Source: Raffaelea ambrosiae
Taxonomy: Eukaryota; Ascomycota; Sordariomycetes; Ophiostomatales; Ophiostomataceae
Direction: 5' to 3'
DNA length: 64,000 nt
Assembly: GCA_002778195.1 (NCBI GenBank)
Contig: PCDI01000005.1
Span: 489,351 to 553,350, forward strand
A model generated the notes under the pieces. It had not been told where the DNA came from. It saw nothing but the letters and a program-made list of their open reading frames with translations, and did no database searches. Shown here piece after piece: positions 1 through 12,655 of the stretch; the stretch's first letter is position 1, and each line of letters begins with the position of its first letter. Both the position numbers and the translations under genes were made by a program.

Positions 1-1816
1 CTCTCTTTTGCCTCACCCATCTCTCGCCCTAATACTTTGTACATCACCACCCATCCATCATCCCCTGCAGCTAGCGTTGCGACCACACGAAACGGTTCCA
101 CGTCTCCTATGACGAGCGAAGCCAGTCCCAAAGCAGCTTTCCCTGGCTAATTTCCTAGCCCAAATTTGCACTCGTTGGGTCGAAATCACTAGGTCACAGA
201 AAAAAAATAACAATAACGACCAGATACGAACGGGCACGACCAGCGCAAATACACATGAGAACACCTCTTGAGAAAAGCAGGATCCCGGCAGCCAGACAAT
301 ATCAACCGCGCCTTCACTTCACCCCGGGCCATCCTGATACAGCCGGCGCAAAATCCCTGTTCGCCACGCGACCTGACGGGGCATTGGGCCAAAACTCTGC
401 CAAACTTTTTTTTTTTGCGCGACGTCTTCTTCGAAACCAAAAAGGCTGCTGCGGCCATTTTCCGTTTCACCTTGGCATCATCGGTGGCTTCTCTCTCTCT
501 CTCTCTCTCACCGTCTCCCTTATTCCGGCGTGTTGTCTTCTTTCTCCTTTTCCACGGGCACCTTTCCCAGCACTTGTTTTTCTTTTCTTTATTTTCCTAA
601 TTATTCCCCCTTGCTTATTCCTCTTTCTCATTTCAATAAAGTCCGACCCCCCCCCCCCCTTACCTAGGCTGCCGTCCTCAAGCTCTTAAGCTGCAAGCTC
701 CCGAGCTACCAAGCAAGCTTCCCTTCTTCTTTCCTACAGCTTGCATCACAACCTGAACTTTCGCATTCACCGCTGCTCCTCCCTGCTCCTCAAGCACGAT
801 AATTACACCGTAAGTCTCCCCTTGTGCATAAAGCACACTACCCATAACTGGCAACATAAGATCCCACCCTCCTCCACTCTCTCCACCTTGTGCTGCTGCG
901 TCTCGTCCCACCCTCCGCAGGCGTGCGTCAGAATCAACCCTCACTCGTTCTGAAACATTCTGACGCATATCAGGGGTCCCGCCGACCAGACAAGGTGCCG
1001 ATCGCCAGCCCAAATTAGTGACGGGCCAAGGGTGCCGAAACAAGGAAACGAACGCAAAAGAGGCGAAAGAAGCAAGAAAAGGGCAAACAAGGGAAACCGA
1101 AAGAACACCAGAAGCCGGCAGAAGTCGACGACGCTGAAAAGTCTGCAGATCAGGCCGCCACAACCACCCAACAACCTGCTGGTTCGGCTACTCACTCGCC
1201 TGTCAGATCACAAACTGCCATCCGACCCTTCGCTTGCTCTGCGCTGTTGGCTTTAACGCCCCTCGCGTGTTGATCGGTGCCTCAAACGTGTATCTGGCGT
1301 TTTTGAACAACCTATCCAGGAGAGCCTTGTTTCGCACTTTGCCCTATTACCGCCCACGTCTCGCGCGACTCGCGCCTGCCTGTGTTCGGACCAACAGCAC
1401 GGCTTCGCTTGTTGCCCTTTGCATTACTTTGCGTTTCCCGTCTTCACGTGCTGCCTGACTTGGCTCTTGTCTCTGGGGACACCTGGCCCGGAAGGCATTT
1501 GGACATTCGTCTCCGAAGAGAGTGGCCCATTTTTGCCTTGTCCTTGACCGCTGCTCCTCCTGTTTCGGGCCACGACTACTCGTCTACGGCGAGGCGCTGC
1601 GTTGAGCTCTCTCTTACATACACCCCTACCGGCAGTGCCGACAGCCCTCCACACACATTGAACAGCCTACGCATCTCACTCAACCCCTGTGTCGCTCCAC
1701 CGCTGTAAAGCGCTACTTAAAGCGGAACAAAAAACCAACCCCAGTTTGGCCTCCTCCCCCCTTCCTCTTTTCTCCTTCTCCTCTTTTTTCTTCTTTTTCC
1801 TTTCTCTTCTTTCACC
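1..1816. other. Upstream non-coding region
   Basis: No convincing coding sequence is seen. The open frames here are short, start on non-ATG codons or are low-complexity. The stretch holds a CT microsatellite near 494-508, a poly-C run near 645-659 and, next to the phosducin-like gene, a pyrimidine-rich leader. It is best read as the promoter and 5' leader of the gene starting at 1817, and possibly the end of a gene lying to the left. Confidence 0.5.
1741..1813 (+). promoter_or_regulatory. Pyrimidine-rich leader tract of the phosducin-like gene
   Basis: An almost pure C/T stretch ends a few bases before the ATG at 1817. CT-rich tracts just upstream of the start are common near transcription starts of filamentous-fungal genes. 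The assignment is by position and composition only. Confidence 0.45.
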
Positions 1817-2808
1817 ATGTCACACGAGGCGCAAGAAGAATTTCAACAGTTTGTCGACAAGAACAACCGGGCTGCTGCCTACGCCGACAACCAACACATA
1901 CACCCCGAAGACCGTCTCGAGCGTCAGCGGGAAGCCGGAATCGACGACTACGACGACCTCGACGAGGAAGACCGCTATCGTGCTAGCCAGATCGACAGCG
2001 CCATGCGTATTCCCAATTTCAACCAACAAGATGGCACGTCGGCCAGCGGCATGAAGCTGCCGCCCGCCTCGTTTGATAACGGCCGGGCCACCGGTGTCAA
2101 GGGTGTCATTGCCGACGCCCGCAGCTACGAGGAGGCCCGCAAAAACACGTGGGTCAACCGGGTGCGCCAGGCCCGCCGCAGCGTCTTTGGCGGTCCCAAT
2201 GCCAACCTCCGCTCCGACCGCCACAAGCTCAGCGACTCGGACGAAGACGACCAAGACGAGGAATCCTTCCTGGCCCAGTGGCGCGAGTCGAGACGCCGTG
2301 AACTCGAGAGCGAGACCCGCTCTGGCGCGACCATTCGCACGCGCCGCACCTCGCCGAGCGTCCGTATCTATGGCCGGCTCGATACCGTGGATGCCTTGGG
2401 CTATCTCGATGCCATTGAGAAGGTCGGTCGTGAGACGGTCGTTGTTGTGTTTGTCTATGACCACGAGGTAAGATTCCATGGCTTGCTTTTTCACTCAAGT
2501 TACCATCCTGCCCATACTAACATGTTATCCTCCTTCCCCCCCCCCAGTGTGAAGTGTCAAGCGCGGTTGAGTCAGCCCTGATCCCGCTGGTCAAGGCCAA
2601 CACATCTGTACACTTTGTCAAGGTGCACTATGAAGATATTGAGTTTGACAATGCAGCTGTTCCCGCCATCCTGGCCTACCGCAATCAGGGAGACCTTTTT
2701 GCCAACCTGACGGGCTTGATCGAGCTGCTGCCGGGCGACGAAGACGATGAAGACGATTTTGGCAGCGAGACGTTAAGAAAGCTTCTGCAGCAGCGAGACA
2801 TTCTATGA
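1817..2808 (+). CDS. Phosducin-like protein (G-beta-gamma chaperone)
   Basis: Two exons, 1817-2467 and 2548-2808, are joined across an 80-base GT-AG intron and give 303 residues. The N-terminal half is charged and disordered, with DDYDDLDEEDRYRASQID and an acidic SDSDEDDQDEES stretch. The C-terminal half, from about residue 185, has the thioredoxin-like phosducin fold pattern: a TVDALGYLDAIEK helix, VVVVFVYDHE, CEVSSAVESALIPL, HFVKVHYEDIEFDNAAVPAILAYRNQG, and an acidic tail. Phosducin-like proteins help fold and assemble G-beta-gamma dimers; the filamentous-fungal member is known as BDM-1 in Cryphonectria, where it affects G-beta level and virulence. The ATG follows a CT-rich leader with CACC before it. 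The gene converges on the lectin-like gene. Family identity is well supported; the choice among phosducin-like paralogue classes is inferred. Confidence 0.87.
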
Positions 2809-3810
2809 TGCGACGTTCTCATATTGTTGCAGAGATGTTGATTTGCTTTTGTCATTTTGCCTTGGCGTTCGGTACGATCTGGGACTGCTGCATTTTGGAC
2901 TTTGGTATCGGTTTCTCTTTCTGCGTGTTTGCGGGCACCAGAAGATTTCTTTCATGGATGATGCGATATCCCTGTATTCGGGTGTTTGAATTTATCGGTC
3001 ACATATTGTTTGCAAGATAGACGGAGCGTACTCGATGGCACGTTATTAGGGGAGAAGATATCAGGTGTCGGTGGACACGGGCACGCGTTTTTATATTGCA
3101 ATTTTGCTTCTAGTTCTCTGCTTTTTTTATTTGCTTTTCTGGCCTTTTTGCTTTTTTTTTTTTGGATTTCTTTGATTTCTTTGGTTTCTATGCTCTTGAT
3201 ACTTGGCTACTGGCAGAAGAGAAGGAACGCAGACATCTCCAACGAAAGCGTTGGCCACGACAACGATGGGGCAAAGGGGATACGCGTGTACGAATAACAA
3301 TATACCCTATGCTTCGTTCATTGACCGACGTCTGCCAAGTCGATGGGATGGTGATGTCGAAAGATTATTTGAGTTAAGAACTCTTTGGGTTAAGCCCTTT
3401 TCCCTGATTATATCTGCATTAACTACTCCCGAGGGTTAAGAAACAGGAAAAGACATTCCCCTCGGCACGAGCACCGGCCGTTTGGCCATCCCGTGCTTGA
3501 TCACCAGAACAAAATCGTGGAAAAGGCTAAATGAAGAGAAACAAATCCGGTGAACCGCACAAAAAGCCTATAGACAGGTCCTCTTGCTATTTTTCCACTC
3601 CCCACAAGGCTGAGACGTCCGAGCGCGCGTCTTCATTTCGGCTAAGAACGGTGAGCTGATTCAGCCTCTTTTCCCATTCGTTGCTTCTCCATGTCTTCTG
3701 TTGGTTCTTCCTATTCTTCGTCTCTTCTTTTTCCTGTTCCTAACGTACACACACGCAGAGAGAGAGAGAGAGAGACTCTCCCTCCTCCCTCCCCTCTTTC
3801 TTCTCTTGTC
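2809..3810. other. Convergent intergenic spacer
   Basis: This 1.0 kb between the ends of two convergent genes holds T-rich stretches (3120-3190), a short AG repeat near 3759-3774 and small open frames without recognisable content. It probably contains the 3' UTRs and polyadenylation regions of both neighbours. Confidence 0.5.
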
Positions 3811-6603
3811 TTACAAAGCCACGCCAATGCCACTTCCTTCGTTGGCATCATCCTTCCCATCGCCCCCTGATGCTTTCCATGTCTTGGTCGTAGTCGAGGA
3901 CGTGGTGGTGGTTGTGTTTGTCGTGGTGTTCGTCTGGGTCGTCGTTGTGCCGGTGGCGGTCGTGAGGAGTCCATTGGCGGTCAGTGCCCGTCCAGGGAGG
4001 CCGTCCTCGCCGCTGTTGGTCCCGGCCAGTACGCCATCGCCCACTCTGCCCGTCTCCGTTTCTTCGTAGGCCGGTGGCAGAGGCGGCAGCGGACGGTCTA
4101 GCGGGGACGACGACGACGACGATGACGACGACGGTGAAACCAGTGTTGGGGCTCTGCCCGAGCAGCTCAGCGTGCGCAAAGGGGGGGTTGGACCCCTGCC
4201 TGAGTAGCTGGGAGTGCGTCGAGGAGGAGTAGCAAGAAAAGTCCTGCCCGAGGTGGTGCTCGGAGTTCGGAAAGGAGGCGGAGCGCTGACGGGAACCGGC
4301 GTGGACGTGGTCAAGGCGTGCATCACTGTCGGCCACGAAGAGGACCTTCGCTCTTGTGTTGTGGTGGCCATGCCGTCGCCACCGCCGCCGCCACCACCAC
4401 CGCTACCATCGGCCAGAGTGCTCGCTGTGCCCGCCGGCGGGAAAGACGTCAGCTTGATTGCTGAGCTGTCGTAATAGCAGTTGTCGTTGTTGTTGCTGTC
4501 GTGGTTCTCTGTATTGGGCGGTGTCGTATTCAGGCCTGCAACGACGGAAGTGCTCGTGCCAGCGTTCCGTGCCGTGTACGTTCCCCGGGCAGGCCTGCTG
4601 CCGCCTCCGCCGATACGAAACCATCCGCGGCCAAACCGGCCAAAGACGTCTTGTCCCAACCCACCGCGGCCACCGCCGACACCACCACCACCACCACCAT
4701 CTCCCAATACTCCTCGAAACAGCCCTCCGTTCATCTTTTTCCGCTGATGCCGCCTCCTTCGCATCCGCCCCCGCCGGCCCATCCACTGCCGCTCGCGCTG
4801 CCACTGCCACCGGTGCCACCACGTCCGCGCAGCCACGAGGGCGACGATCGCTGCGGCCAGGACCAGCGCCAGGACCACGCCCAAGACCAGCGCCTTGTGT
4901 GCGCAGGAGCCGTAGCAGATGCCCCCCGGCGTGGTCGGGTAAGGGGAAGAGTCGTCGTCCGGAGGGGAGGGCAGAGGTGGGCTGGGAGAGGAGGACAAAG
5001 ACTGGTCGACCGTGGTTGTGTCCCAGGTGAAGGCGGTGGCCGGGCTGTTGTTGGAAGAAGACGAAGAAGACGAAGAAGAAGAAGGAGATGTCCAAGTCGT
5101 CGCCATCCTCTGTCCGTGGGCCTGTACAAAGGTTCCGTCATCGTCCTGGTAAAAGAGCCAGACTTGGCTGTCCGCAGAAGAGGAGGAGGAGGAGGAGGCA
5201 GAAGAAGAAGAAGAAAAAGTGTTGTTGCCTGGCGCGACAGCCATGGCAAATGCTCCGCTGGGTGTCCTGGCCAGCGGCCAGTCGGCGGCGGAGGAGTTCC
5301 TGGTACTGCTGCCATTGCCGGAGTCTGCCAGAGAGGACTCTTGGCCCGTACTGATCGTGGAAGAGGATGTAGAGCTGCTGTTGCCGCTGGTGCTGTTGGT
5401 GCTGTTGCGGTTGTCGTCATCGTCACCACCACGCCCACCTGTCCAATACAGAGTCTGCAGCGCGCTGTTGCTGCCCATGTAAAAGAAGACGGTTTCGTCG
5501 GGGGCTGTGGCCAGGCCGAGGCTGGCTGGCGGGCCGGCCCACGAGGGGGACTCGATGGTGGTCAACACTAGGAGAAAGAAAGTCAGTTTTGAAATGTTTT
5601 TACAGCCATCCTTGGAGAAAGAAGGATGTGTATGCGAGCTCACATGTGCTCCAGTTCCCGTCGACGTCCAAGGATGACAGCTGGATGCCCTTGCCCGAAG
5701 CTGTGATGCTGGCCAGATGAAGCAGCGGTGTAGCAGCAGCGGAATTCGTGTTGCTATTTCCGTCATTGTCATGGATGCCGTCGTGGAGGCCCACATTGTT
5801 GCCGTGAACGAAAGAGCTGTTCCCGGCTGCTGTGTTCAGGGTTGGTTGCTGGACGGCGTCTCCTCCCGAGCCCTTGTCGGCTGCTTCAGCACCAGCCACG
5901 GCGAACAGCCCACTCCCACCAGCATGGATGCCCAGAGACGTGACCACGGCCGACGGTATGGCGGCGTCCGACTGGCCTCCCGACATGTTCCCAGACACGT
6001 GGACCATGCGTACTTGGCTGCTGCGGTCGTGGTAGAACAGGCGGTAGCCGGTCGGCTGGCTGGACGGCGTGCTCGACAGTAGGACAACAGCCAGGCCGGT
6101 CGGGACGAGAACATCGGGCGACGTATTGTTGTTGCCGTTGTTGTTTGCGTCCTGAGATTGACCGCGATCTTCTTGTAGCATCCTGCCCGTCAGGTTGACG
6201 GCCGTGGATGTCTCGTACTGGCCTGTCTGGTTGTTGCAGGTGTATTGGACGTTGGCAATATCGCCACTGGTGGTCTGGTAGAAGAGGGAAGCCTGAAGAT
6301 GTTAGCATGGCAGGGAGTAGTCTCGATCGAAAGCAGTGGGGGTCCGAGGGAGATTCAGCTGGCAGAGACACGCACCCACGTCGTGTTGGCATCGTCGGTC
6401 CAGCCTGCGACGGCGAGGCTCGTTCCCGGGAGGGCATCGTCCGCGGCTGGGAAGAGGTAGGGGGCTGTCCCAGGCACAACAACAGGGCGATTGTCGGCGA
6501 TGGCGACATTGCACAGGCTGTAGGCAATGGACTGGTCGGTGCTGTTCTGGTAGGCGAGAGACGGCCCTCGTGCCGTCCACCAGGCGGCCAGGCTGCCCGA
6601 CAT
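3811..6603 (-). CDS. Fucose-lectin-like single-pass membrane protein
   Basis: Exons 6603-6376, 6292-5644 and 5567-3811 join in frame (introns 6293-6375, donor GTGCGT; 5568-5643, donor GTGAGC) to give 877 residues. The extracellular part, about residues 1-510, shows repeated motifs of the fungal fucose-specific-lectin-like beta-propeller: LAAWWTARGPSLAYQN, TTWASLFYQTTSGDIANVQY, GYRLFYHDRSSQVRMVHVSG and ETVFFYMGSNSALQTLYW. Many N-glycosylation sequons and a Ser-rich stalk follow. One hydrophobic helix (ALVLGVVLALVLAAAIVALVAA, about 516-540) precedes a basic stop-transfer region and a long Gly/Thr/Pro-rich cytoplasmic tail with a PPAY motif. The start is uncertain: ATG 6603 gives no signal peptide, but the same frame stays open up to an ATG at 7089 with a hydrophobic LLLAACFGGLFFLLLVH stretch that could be one, with or without an extra intron. 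Ligand binding is inferred from the family only. Confidence 0.72.
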
Positions 6604-9379
6604 GGTTTGGAAGACAGGCTGTCCAGACTGTCCAGGGAGAGAGAAAGAGAGATAGAGGCAGACTGAAAGCAAGCGGTATTCACGTCCGGCAAATGAAAAG
6701 AAATGGACTGCAGAGACAAATGGAGCAAAAGGAGGACTTGTGGTTATGCTGACAAGCGAAATCAAACGTGCAAGAGTACGTTCAAGCGCACCTGAGGGTG
6801 ATGTGAAGAGAGAGACTAGTGTGTGCAGAGCAGGAGGGAGAGGGCCCCCCAAACATGCGACCTGGACGAAGTGTATTTGTCTTCTTGGAAGAGAGAGGTC
6901 CCTCCTTGGGCATGGTGACAGGGCAACAGCAACAATCAAGGCCATTGTTGTCCTGGTGGCCAGAGCAACCGAGTGAACAAGCAGCAAAAAAAAAAGCCCC
7001 CCAAAACAGGCAGCCAGCAAAAGCCGGTGAGCGAGCGTGTCTGGCAGAATGGGCGGAAAACAACAAACGACCAGATTGACCGACGTCATGGGCGCCGGCC
7101 CATTATGGGAGCAGGCTTTGAGCGACCGGCTTTGGGAGGGCCGGCTTTGGCAGGGCAGTCAATCACTCCATGGTGACACAAGAAAAAACGCCGTGTCACG
7201 ACTAGTGCGGGCCGTGATCAAGAGACAAAAAGTACGCCAGCAAGCGCCTTCTGGCTCATGGCCTGGGCAGTCCTCTCGACGGACCATCCTCTGTATACAA
7301 GCTTGAGACCAGGTGGCCGAGTGCTTGCCCGGTTCTCTCCAAACAGTTCAGCACTCGGCATTGCTTGTTTGCTGTGTCTGGCTCGTGAGAAAACGAGGCA
7401 CTGCAAGGCTGTGACTGGTGGCTCTGGCGAGATTGCCCCACTGGATTTGCTATTACGGCTGTACATGATAACTAGTAGTTATGATGTCCACCAATGGCTC
7501 CCGTGTCCTGGACGTCACTATTCAAGCCAAGCCCGGGTTCTAGCTCTGCTGCGCGCGCGGCTCTCCAACCATACGACCGCTGCTTCGGCACAGACTGTCC
7601 AAAAGTGCAAGCACAAGCCTCACCACATTCCGTCGACGCTGCACATGTCATCAGCATGCACGACGTGACCATGGAAGACTCTGCACCACGCAACGTGATG
7701 GTCCGCCAAAGACGCACTGGCGCCGTTTCTGATCGAAGAAAGGTACCAGGCTGGGTATCAAGCATCATCCGGGCGAAAGAGAAGAAGACCAGCAGCACAA
7801 CGGGCCCGGGCAATACCCCGACGTGTCTGTGCCGGTGAAGATGACCAGGAGAGTCCATGACGTGCTTGTGCATGGATGCAGGGACGATGCAGGACTAGAA
7901 AAAGAGAAACAAGGGCCGTAGTTTCCTTTGACAGTTGAACGACGCCGATGATATTGTACGCGTATGCATGCTCCTGAATGGGACACTTACTCAGCGCAGC
8001 AGAAGAACAAAGCCAAGCCAAACCAGAGAGAACAGCGTCCGCCAAGACAAGACACTGCGCTCGGCGAAAACAAACAAGCTTTTCTCTTCTGGCTGTCTGT
8101 TTCCTGTCCCCCTTTCGCCCTCTCCCTGGTTCCTGGATCGTGGGTTTGGCCGAGCTTTTGGTCTTGGCATCTTGGTGTCTTGGTGTGTGTCTTGTGTGTT
8201 TTTGAGTGTCTTGGGGTTTGGGAAGCCTTGCAGTCTTGACTTGATTTTGGTGACTTTTTTCAGCACTAAAATTTTTTTTTTGAGCATCGCCTAGATTCGT
8301 CTAGATCGACACACATAAAAGAATCGGCAGTCTTTTTTTTTTTTTCCTTCTTTTCTTTTCTTCACTGTTGGGTTTTGTGCGTGTTTTTATTTATTGATCC
8401 CGTGGACAAGCTTTTGCCAAGAGAAACAATACACACAAGCCCAGCGAATGCGTGTCGTACCGCAATGCGACAATCGTTGTTGGCGGGGAAAGGGGAGTTC
8501 CTCAGAAACAGCACTGGGATAAAAAAGCACCCCTACTAAGCAGCCAACCAACTCGCGCCGTTCCCTCCCCAGCCAAGGGCCAAGAAGAACACCCAAGAAG
8601 CCCAAGACACCCAAGGCCAAAAAAATGACAAAATCCCCCCCCCCCGACCACAGACCCAAGACTCCAAGACAAGAACACAGGAAAACAAGACTTTTTCTTG
8701 GCGACAATCCCCCCTTCCAAACAGCCCAAGAAAATAAAACCCGCACAAACCCGACAGCTCCCAAGCCTTTTTATTCTGGACCACACCCAGTCTGCTGGGA
8801 TTTTCTGTGCTTGTTGGAGAGAGGGCGGGAACAAAAAAAAAAGAAGGGTATCAAGGCGGAAACAGGACACAAAATCGGGGTGGTAGGAAGGAATCACACA
8901 CTGGCGCACTGGCACACACACACATCTGCACTCGTTGTACTTTGTAGTTGGGGTGACATGCTTTCCCGTGCACCTCCACATCACGGGACTCGTTGTTGCT
9001 CGTTATTCTGGCAAATCGAAAACGGCAGCTGCGTGGTATGTGCAACTGCCCTCGTAGATAGCTCGGTGGTCCGCCCACAGGGTCGCGCCTCCCGCTTCGG
9101 TGACCCATCTTGGTGACGACTACGAGCATCTCGCTATGCTCTGCATCCATGCATATTTCCGTCGCTCGCTGTGTCCGTCCTCGTCTTACCAACTTCCTGT
9201 CCGTCTCACCGTCCCCTTCGTCATCTCGCATGCACGCCCTATTGGGAGGGAGATAAGAATCGAAAACAGTCCCAGCCACAAAGCTGACAGCAAGAAAGAG
9301 GGGAGGAGGTAGTTACTCGTAGTTTCTCGTAGGAGATATGTTCCCAAACGCTCTTTCGTAAAACGACCCCTCAGCTGGC

Positions 9380-9380
<1 letters not shown>

Positions 9381-9411
<31 letters not shown>

Positions 9412-9412
9412 G
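9381..9412. repeat. CT dinucleotide microsatellite
   Basis: An uninterrupted run of CT repeats, with no gene nearby. Confidence 0.9.
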
Positions 9413-10060
9413 TTCGTCTGAGCTGACTCTCACTTACCTCGTATCGCTCGCGTCACGCACCTGCTGGCCAGGGTTTCCAAGCGTTCTTAGGGCTGATCCC
9501 AACAAGCCAACAAAGAAAGAAAACCGCACGGGAGCCCAGTCTGGTGCCAAGTCTGGTTTCCGAGTCGATCCTTCTCAGTCGGTGAAGCTGGATCGTCGAG
9601 GGCAAAGCCGACTACGAGCAAGATACTACGAGTATGTACATTGTGACTGCAAAGCACTGCGTCGATTCGATTTGGCTTTTCCTTTCCTAGGTCCCGTTCC
9701 CACTCTTCGTCTAGCACTCCTACCTACCTTGTCATGTTTCTTCCCACTTTCTGCACGCCTTCCGACTCTGTCGGTCTCGAGTTCTCGACCCCGCCCTATG
9801 AACCACACCATCTGCGGTGCACTGCCCGTCTGGGGTTGCGCTACCTTCCGCGCTGAGAAGAAGCGGCAAACAACAAAAGCCCGAAAATCGCCTCGCGAAG
9901 AGAAAATGAGCGTGCGCACATTGTCGAGAGCACACCGTTCAATGGGATACTCACTGCAGCGCACGAAAAAAGGAAGGAGCAATGCTCTCCTCCCCCACTC
10001 GGTACGATTTCAAAGGCTCGCTCGCTCCTTCTGTTTTGTATCGCTGTCGCGTTATGGATA

Positions 10061-10107
10061 TTTGCCCATTTGCCCATTTGCCCATTCTGCCATTTGCCCA
10101 TTTCCCC
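10061..10107. repeat. 8-bp tandem repeat (TTTGCCCA)
   Basis: About five copies of an 8-base unit, the fourth degenerate, in non-coding DNA. Confidence 0.85.
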
Positions 10108-10160
10108 CCTTTTCATATCTCTTTGTCGTCTTTTTTTTTCGATTTCTTCACTCTTCGTTT

Positions 10161-10194
10161 TTACACCAGTTACACCAGTTACACCAGTTACACC
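10161..10194. repeat. 9-bp tandem repeat (TTACACCAG)
   Basis: Nearly four perfect copies of a 9-base unit in non-coding DNA. Confidence 0.9.
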
Positions 10195-12173
10195 GCGTTC
10201 TTCTTTCTCTCCCTACCGAGGAACAAGACCCCCCAGACAAGCTCCGGCAATCCTTCCTCAGCTGTGCAGATCTAGACCCAGCCCTCTTGGTGACCCTTGT
10301 TGTGCCTTGTGCCTCTGTTGTGGCCTGACTTTTGCCGAGTTTTTGGCCTGCTCGCTAATAGTATTGGCTGCATCTTCCATGTCCACTAACATTTGCTCGC
10401 TATCACCACAAACCCTGCAGCTGTCCATTCCGCCCAGCAAAAAAAGGCTATCCGCTACTCCCCAGGGTCGTAAGCTGCTACTATTAGGTTTCGCTCTCGC
10501 TTACAATTTTTTTCTGTAATACTAGTATTATTACTTTTTTAGTCTTGAGTTTCTTTTAAACGACCGCAGTTTTTAGTCCTCTTTTTTCTTCTTTGCCTTT
10601 TGGCTAACCTGTTTTCCCCCCTCTTTCCCGCTGTTGGCTGTTCGTAGTGGCCAACTACAAAGTAGCTGGGGTGACCGACCTCCTTTGGTGCCTTCTTTGG
10701 CGTTCTCCTTCTAGTGCCATCGCTCCGTGCCACCCTGGCCCGCCTGACTGTGTGGCCATGTATCCATTTGGTGTCCTTATCCTTTGCTCTTCCTCCCGTC
10801 CCTCGCTCCTTCTCCTTTTGCACCTCAGCTTTTGGAGCTAGCGTGCATTCTCCGCCCACCCCCTCCGGTGTGTGTCTCCTTCGATGGCCCTTTCGCTTGC
10901 ACCCCCATATTGAGCCAATCAAACCAGCCGCCGCGAAGAACAGAGCCAAAAGCCAATCTTGTCTCCAGCGAGTAGAGTGCTTGCTTGCGGGCCACCTGCT
11001 CCGCCAATACACGTATTGCCAGTATTGTTCTCCCACCCTTTGAGCGTCTCCCTCGCTCCTTCCCTTCTTCAATTTTCAGCGCATTAATCAATGCGCGCCA
11101 TCCAATGTGTCCATCTTTGGGGCCCAGTGACCTCCTCGCACAGTGCGACCCCGTAGCCCCGGATCCCATGCCGTTTCCAGCAGCAGTTCCTCGTTTTTCT
11201 CGTTGTGCCCCAGCTGGGTGGGACTGCCGCCCTCCGACGCTGCTTGCGTGTCGCTGGCCTCCTGTGACAGTCCGCCGTAGCATAGAGCGCCCCCCCCAGG
11301 CTGCTGCTGTCAGAGCGCACCTGCCCGCCCCCCCACAGGCCACGCAGAACCGCATCGCCACTTTTTGCACGCCCCCCCCCATTGACCCTTCGACAGGACC
11401 GCTGGCCACGACTGATTCACAGATCAAACGCTTTCGAGACGCATCGAGTCGGCCACCGAGGACGGCAGACAAGTCTGTTTTCTAGTGTTTGTTTGTGCCT
11501 TGTCTCTACCACGCCTCTGGCCCCCGTGTTTCTCAAGCCGTTCCTGTCACTCCTCGGCTCCTCCTTTGCTCTATGTGGCTCTATTTGGCTCTCTTTTGCC
11601 CTCTTTTGCCCTCTTCCGCTCTTCTTTTCCTCGTCGCTTCCTCGCCTCTCCTTTGTCCCATTCTTTCGTCCTCCGACCCGCCTCTGCTCCTTTGCGGTCC
11701 CCTGCTCTGACCACACCCTTCATTCGTCCCCCCCCCTTCCCCGTTCTCTTTTCCCGGCCAAGCAGAGCAGAAAAGGGCTTCTTCGTTCCCGCTCTCTTGT
11801 CCTACTGCTAAGACCACCATCTCTCGGCGCCCAGCCATCAGCCAAACCTTCTCTGTCCTTGCTCCGTTCTGCAGCTTTTTCCACAGCAGCACCACCACAG
11901 CCCCCCGAGCCGCGCAAGCACGTTTAATCACGTTTTATTATTTTTTTTTTCCCTGCGTCGCCGTTCCGCTCGCTCGGCTGCGTCCCCCTTTGCCAATCCG
12001 CCGACTGTGACCCGAACGCAACGTTCTCGACGTCCTGTCTGTTCCACCGGACGCACACGCGAACACCCGCGAGCACACATACGACGACGCTCCGTCGAAC
12101 ACCGTCGAACAAAGGGAACCGCCGCCGCTTGCAAACTCTCCCTTCGCGCGACCGACCGCGGACAGGCACCCCC

Positions 12174-12355
12174 CTTGGCTGTGGCGATTGCGACGGGAGC
12201 CCGTCAGACGACTCTCGGGAAAGACTCGACACGTTTGCTCCCCGGCAACTGACGATCTCGAAGACACGCTCACTTGGCGACACGGCCAGCAGCACGCAGC
12301 GGCAGTCTTATTTTGGGCGACCGTCGGCATTTGACGACCTGCGACGACCCTTGGC
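12174..12355 (-). promoter_or_regulatory. Three PacC-type hexamers upstream of palH
   Basis: CTTGGC (the complement of GCCAAG) occurs at 12174-12179, 12273-12278 and 12350-12355, all in the same orientation and 320-500 bases before the palH start. GCCARG is the published core site of the zinc-finger factor PacC, which the Pal pathway activates. Binding is inferred only. Confidence 0.35.
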
Positions 12356-12404
12356 GACTCTCGACCACGTTGCACGATTCGCGATAATATTTCGACGACA
12401 TTCA

Positions 12405-12435
12405 CGACCCCGACGACCCCGACGACCCCGACGAC
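12405..12435. repeat. 9-bp tandem repeat (CGACCCCGA)
   Basis: Three to four copies of a 9-base unit in the palH leader region, non-coding. Confidence 0.85.
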
Positions 12436-12509
12436 ATCCTCCCCCAAAACACCGCCGTTTCTCGTCGCACGCCAGCCGCCACACAGCCGAACCAAGGCAC
12501 TCCCAATCC

Positions 12510-12527
12510 ATGGCGACAGAAACATAG
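12510..12527 (+). promoter_or_regulatory. Upstream ORF 1 of palH (MATET)
   Basis: ATG GCG ACA GAA ACA TAG lies 145 bases before the palH start codon. It would be a uORF if transcription starts upstream of 12510, which the sequence cannot show. Confidence 0.4.
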
Positions 12528-12628
12528 ACCGGCCTACCCCGACCCTTCTCTCTCGCTTTGTTCTCCGCCGTGCGGCCATCGGCCAGCGACTGATTGCGCC
12601 CACCATTCAGCCCACTGTCCGTGTGTGG

Positions 12629-12655
12629 ATGGCCGCAGCCGCGACCAGGCCCTAG
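12629..12655 (+). promoter_or_regulatory. Upstream ORF 2 of palH (MAAAATRP)
   Basis: An eight-codon ORF (ATG at 12629, TAG at 12653-12655) ends 16 bases before the palH ATG and is in a different frame. So close to the start it is very likely in the mRNA, where it could limit palH translation. Confidence 0.5.

Noticed and set aside
10985..11927. Two overlapping plus-strand frames of about 170-180 codons
   Set aside because: They are Ser/Pro/Leu-rich translations of CT-rich DNA, with no motifs and no intron-consistent extension.
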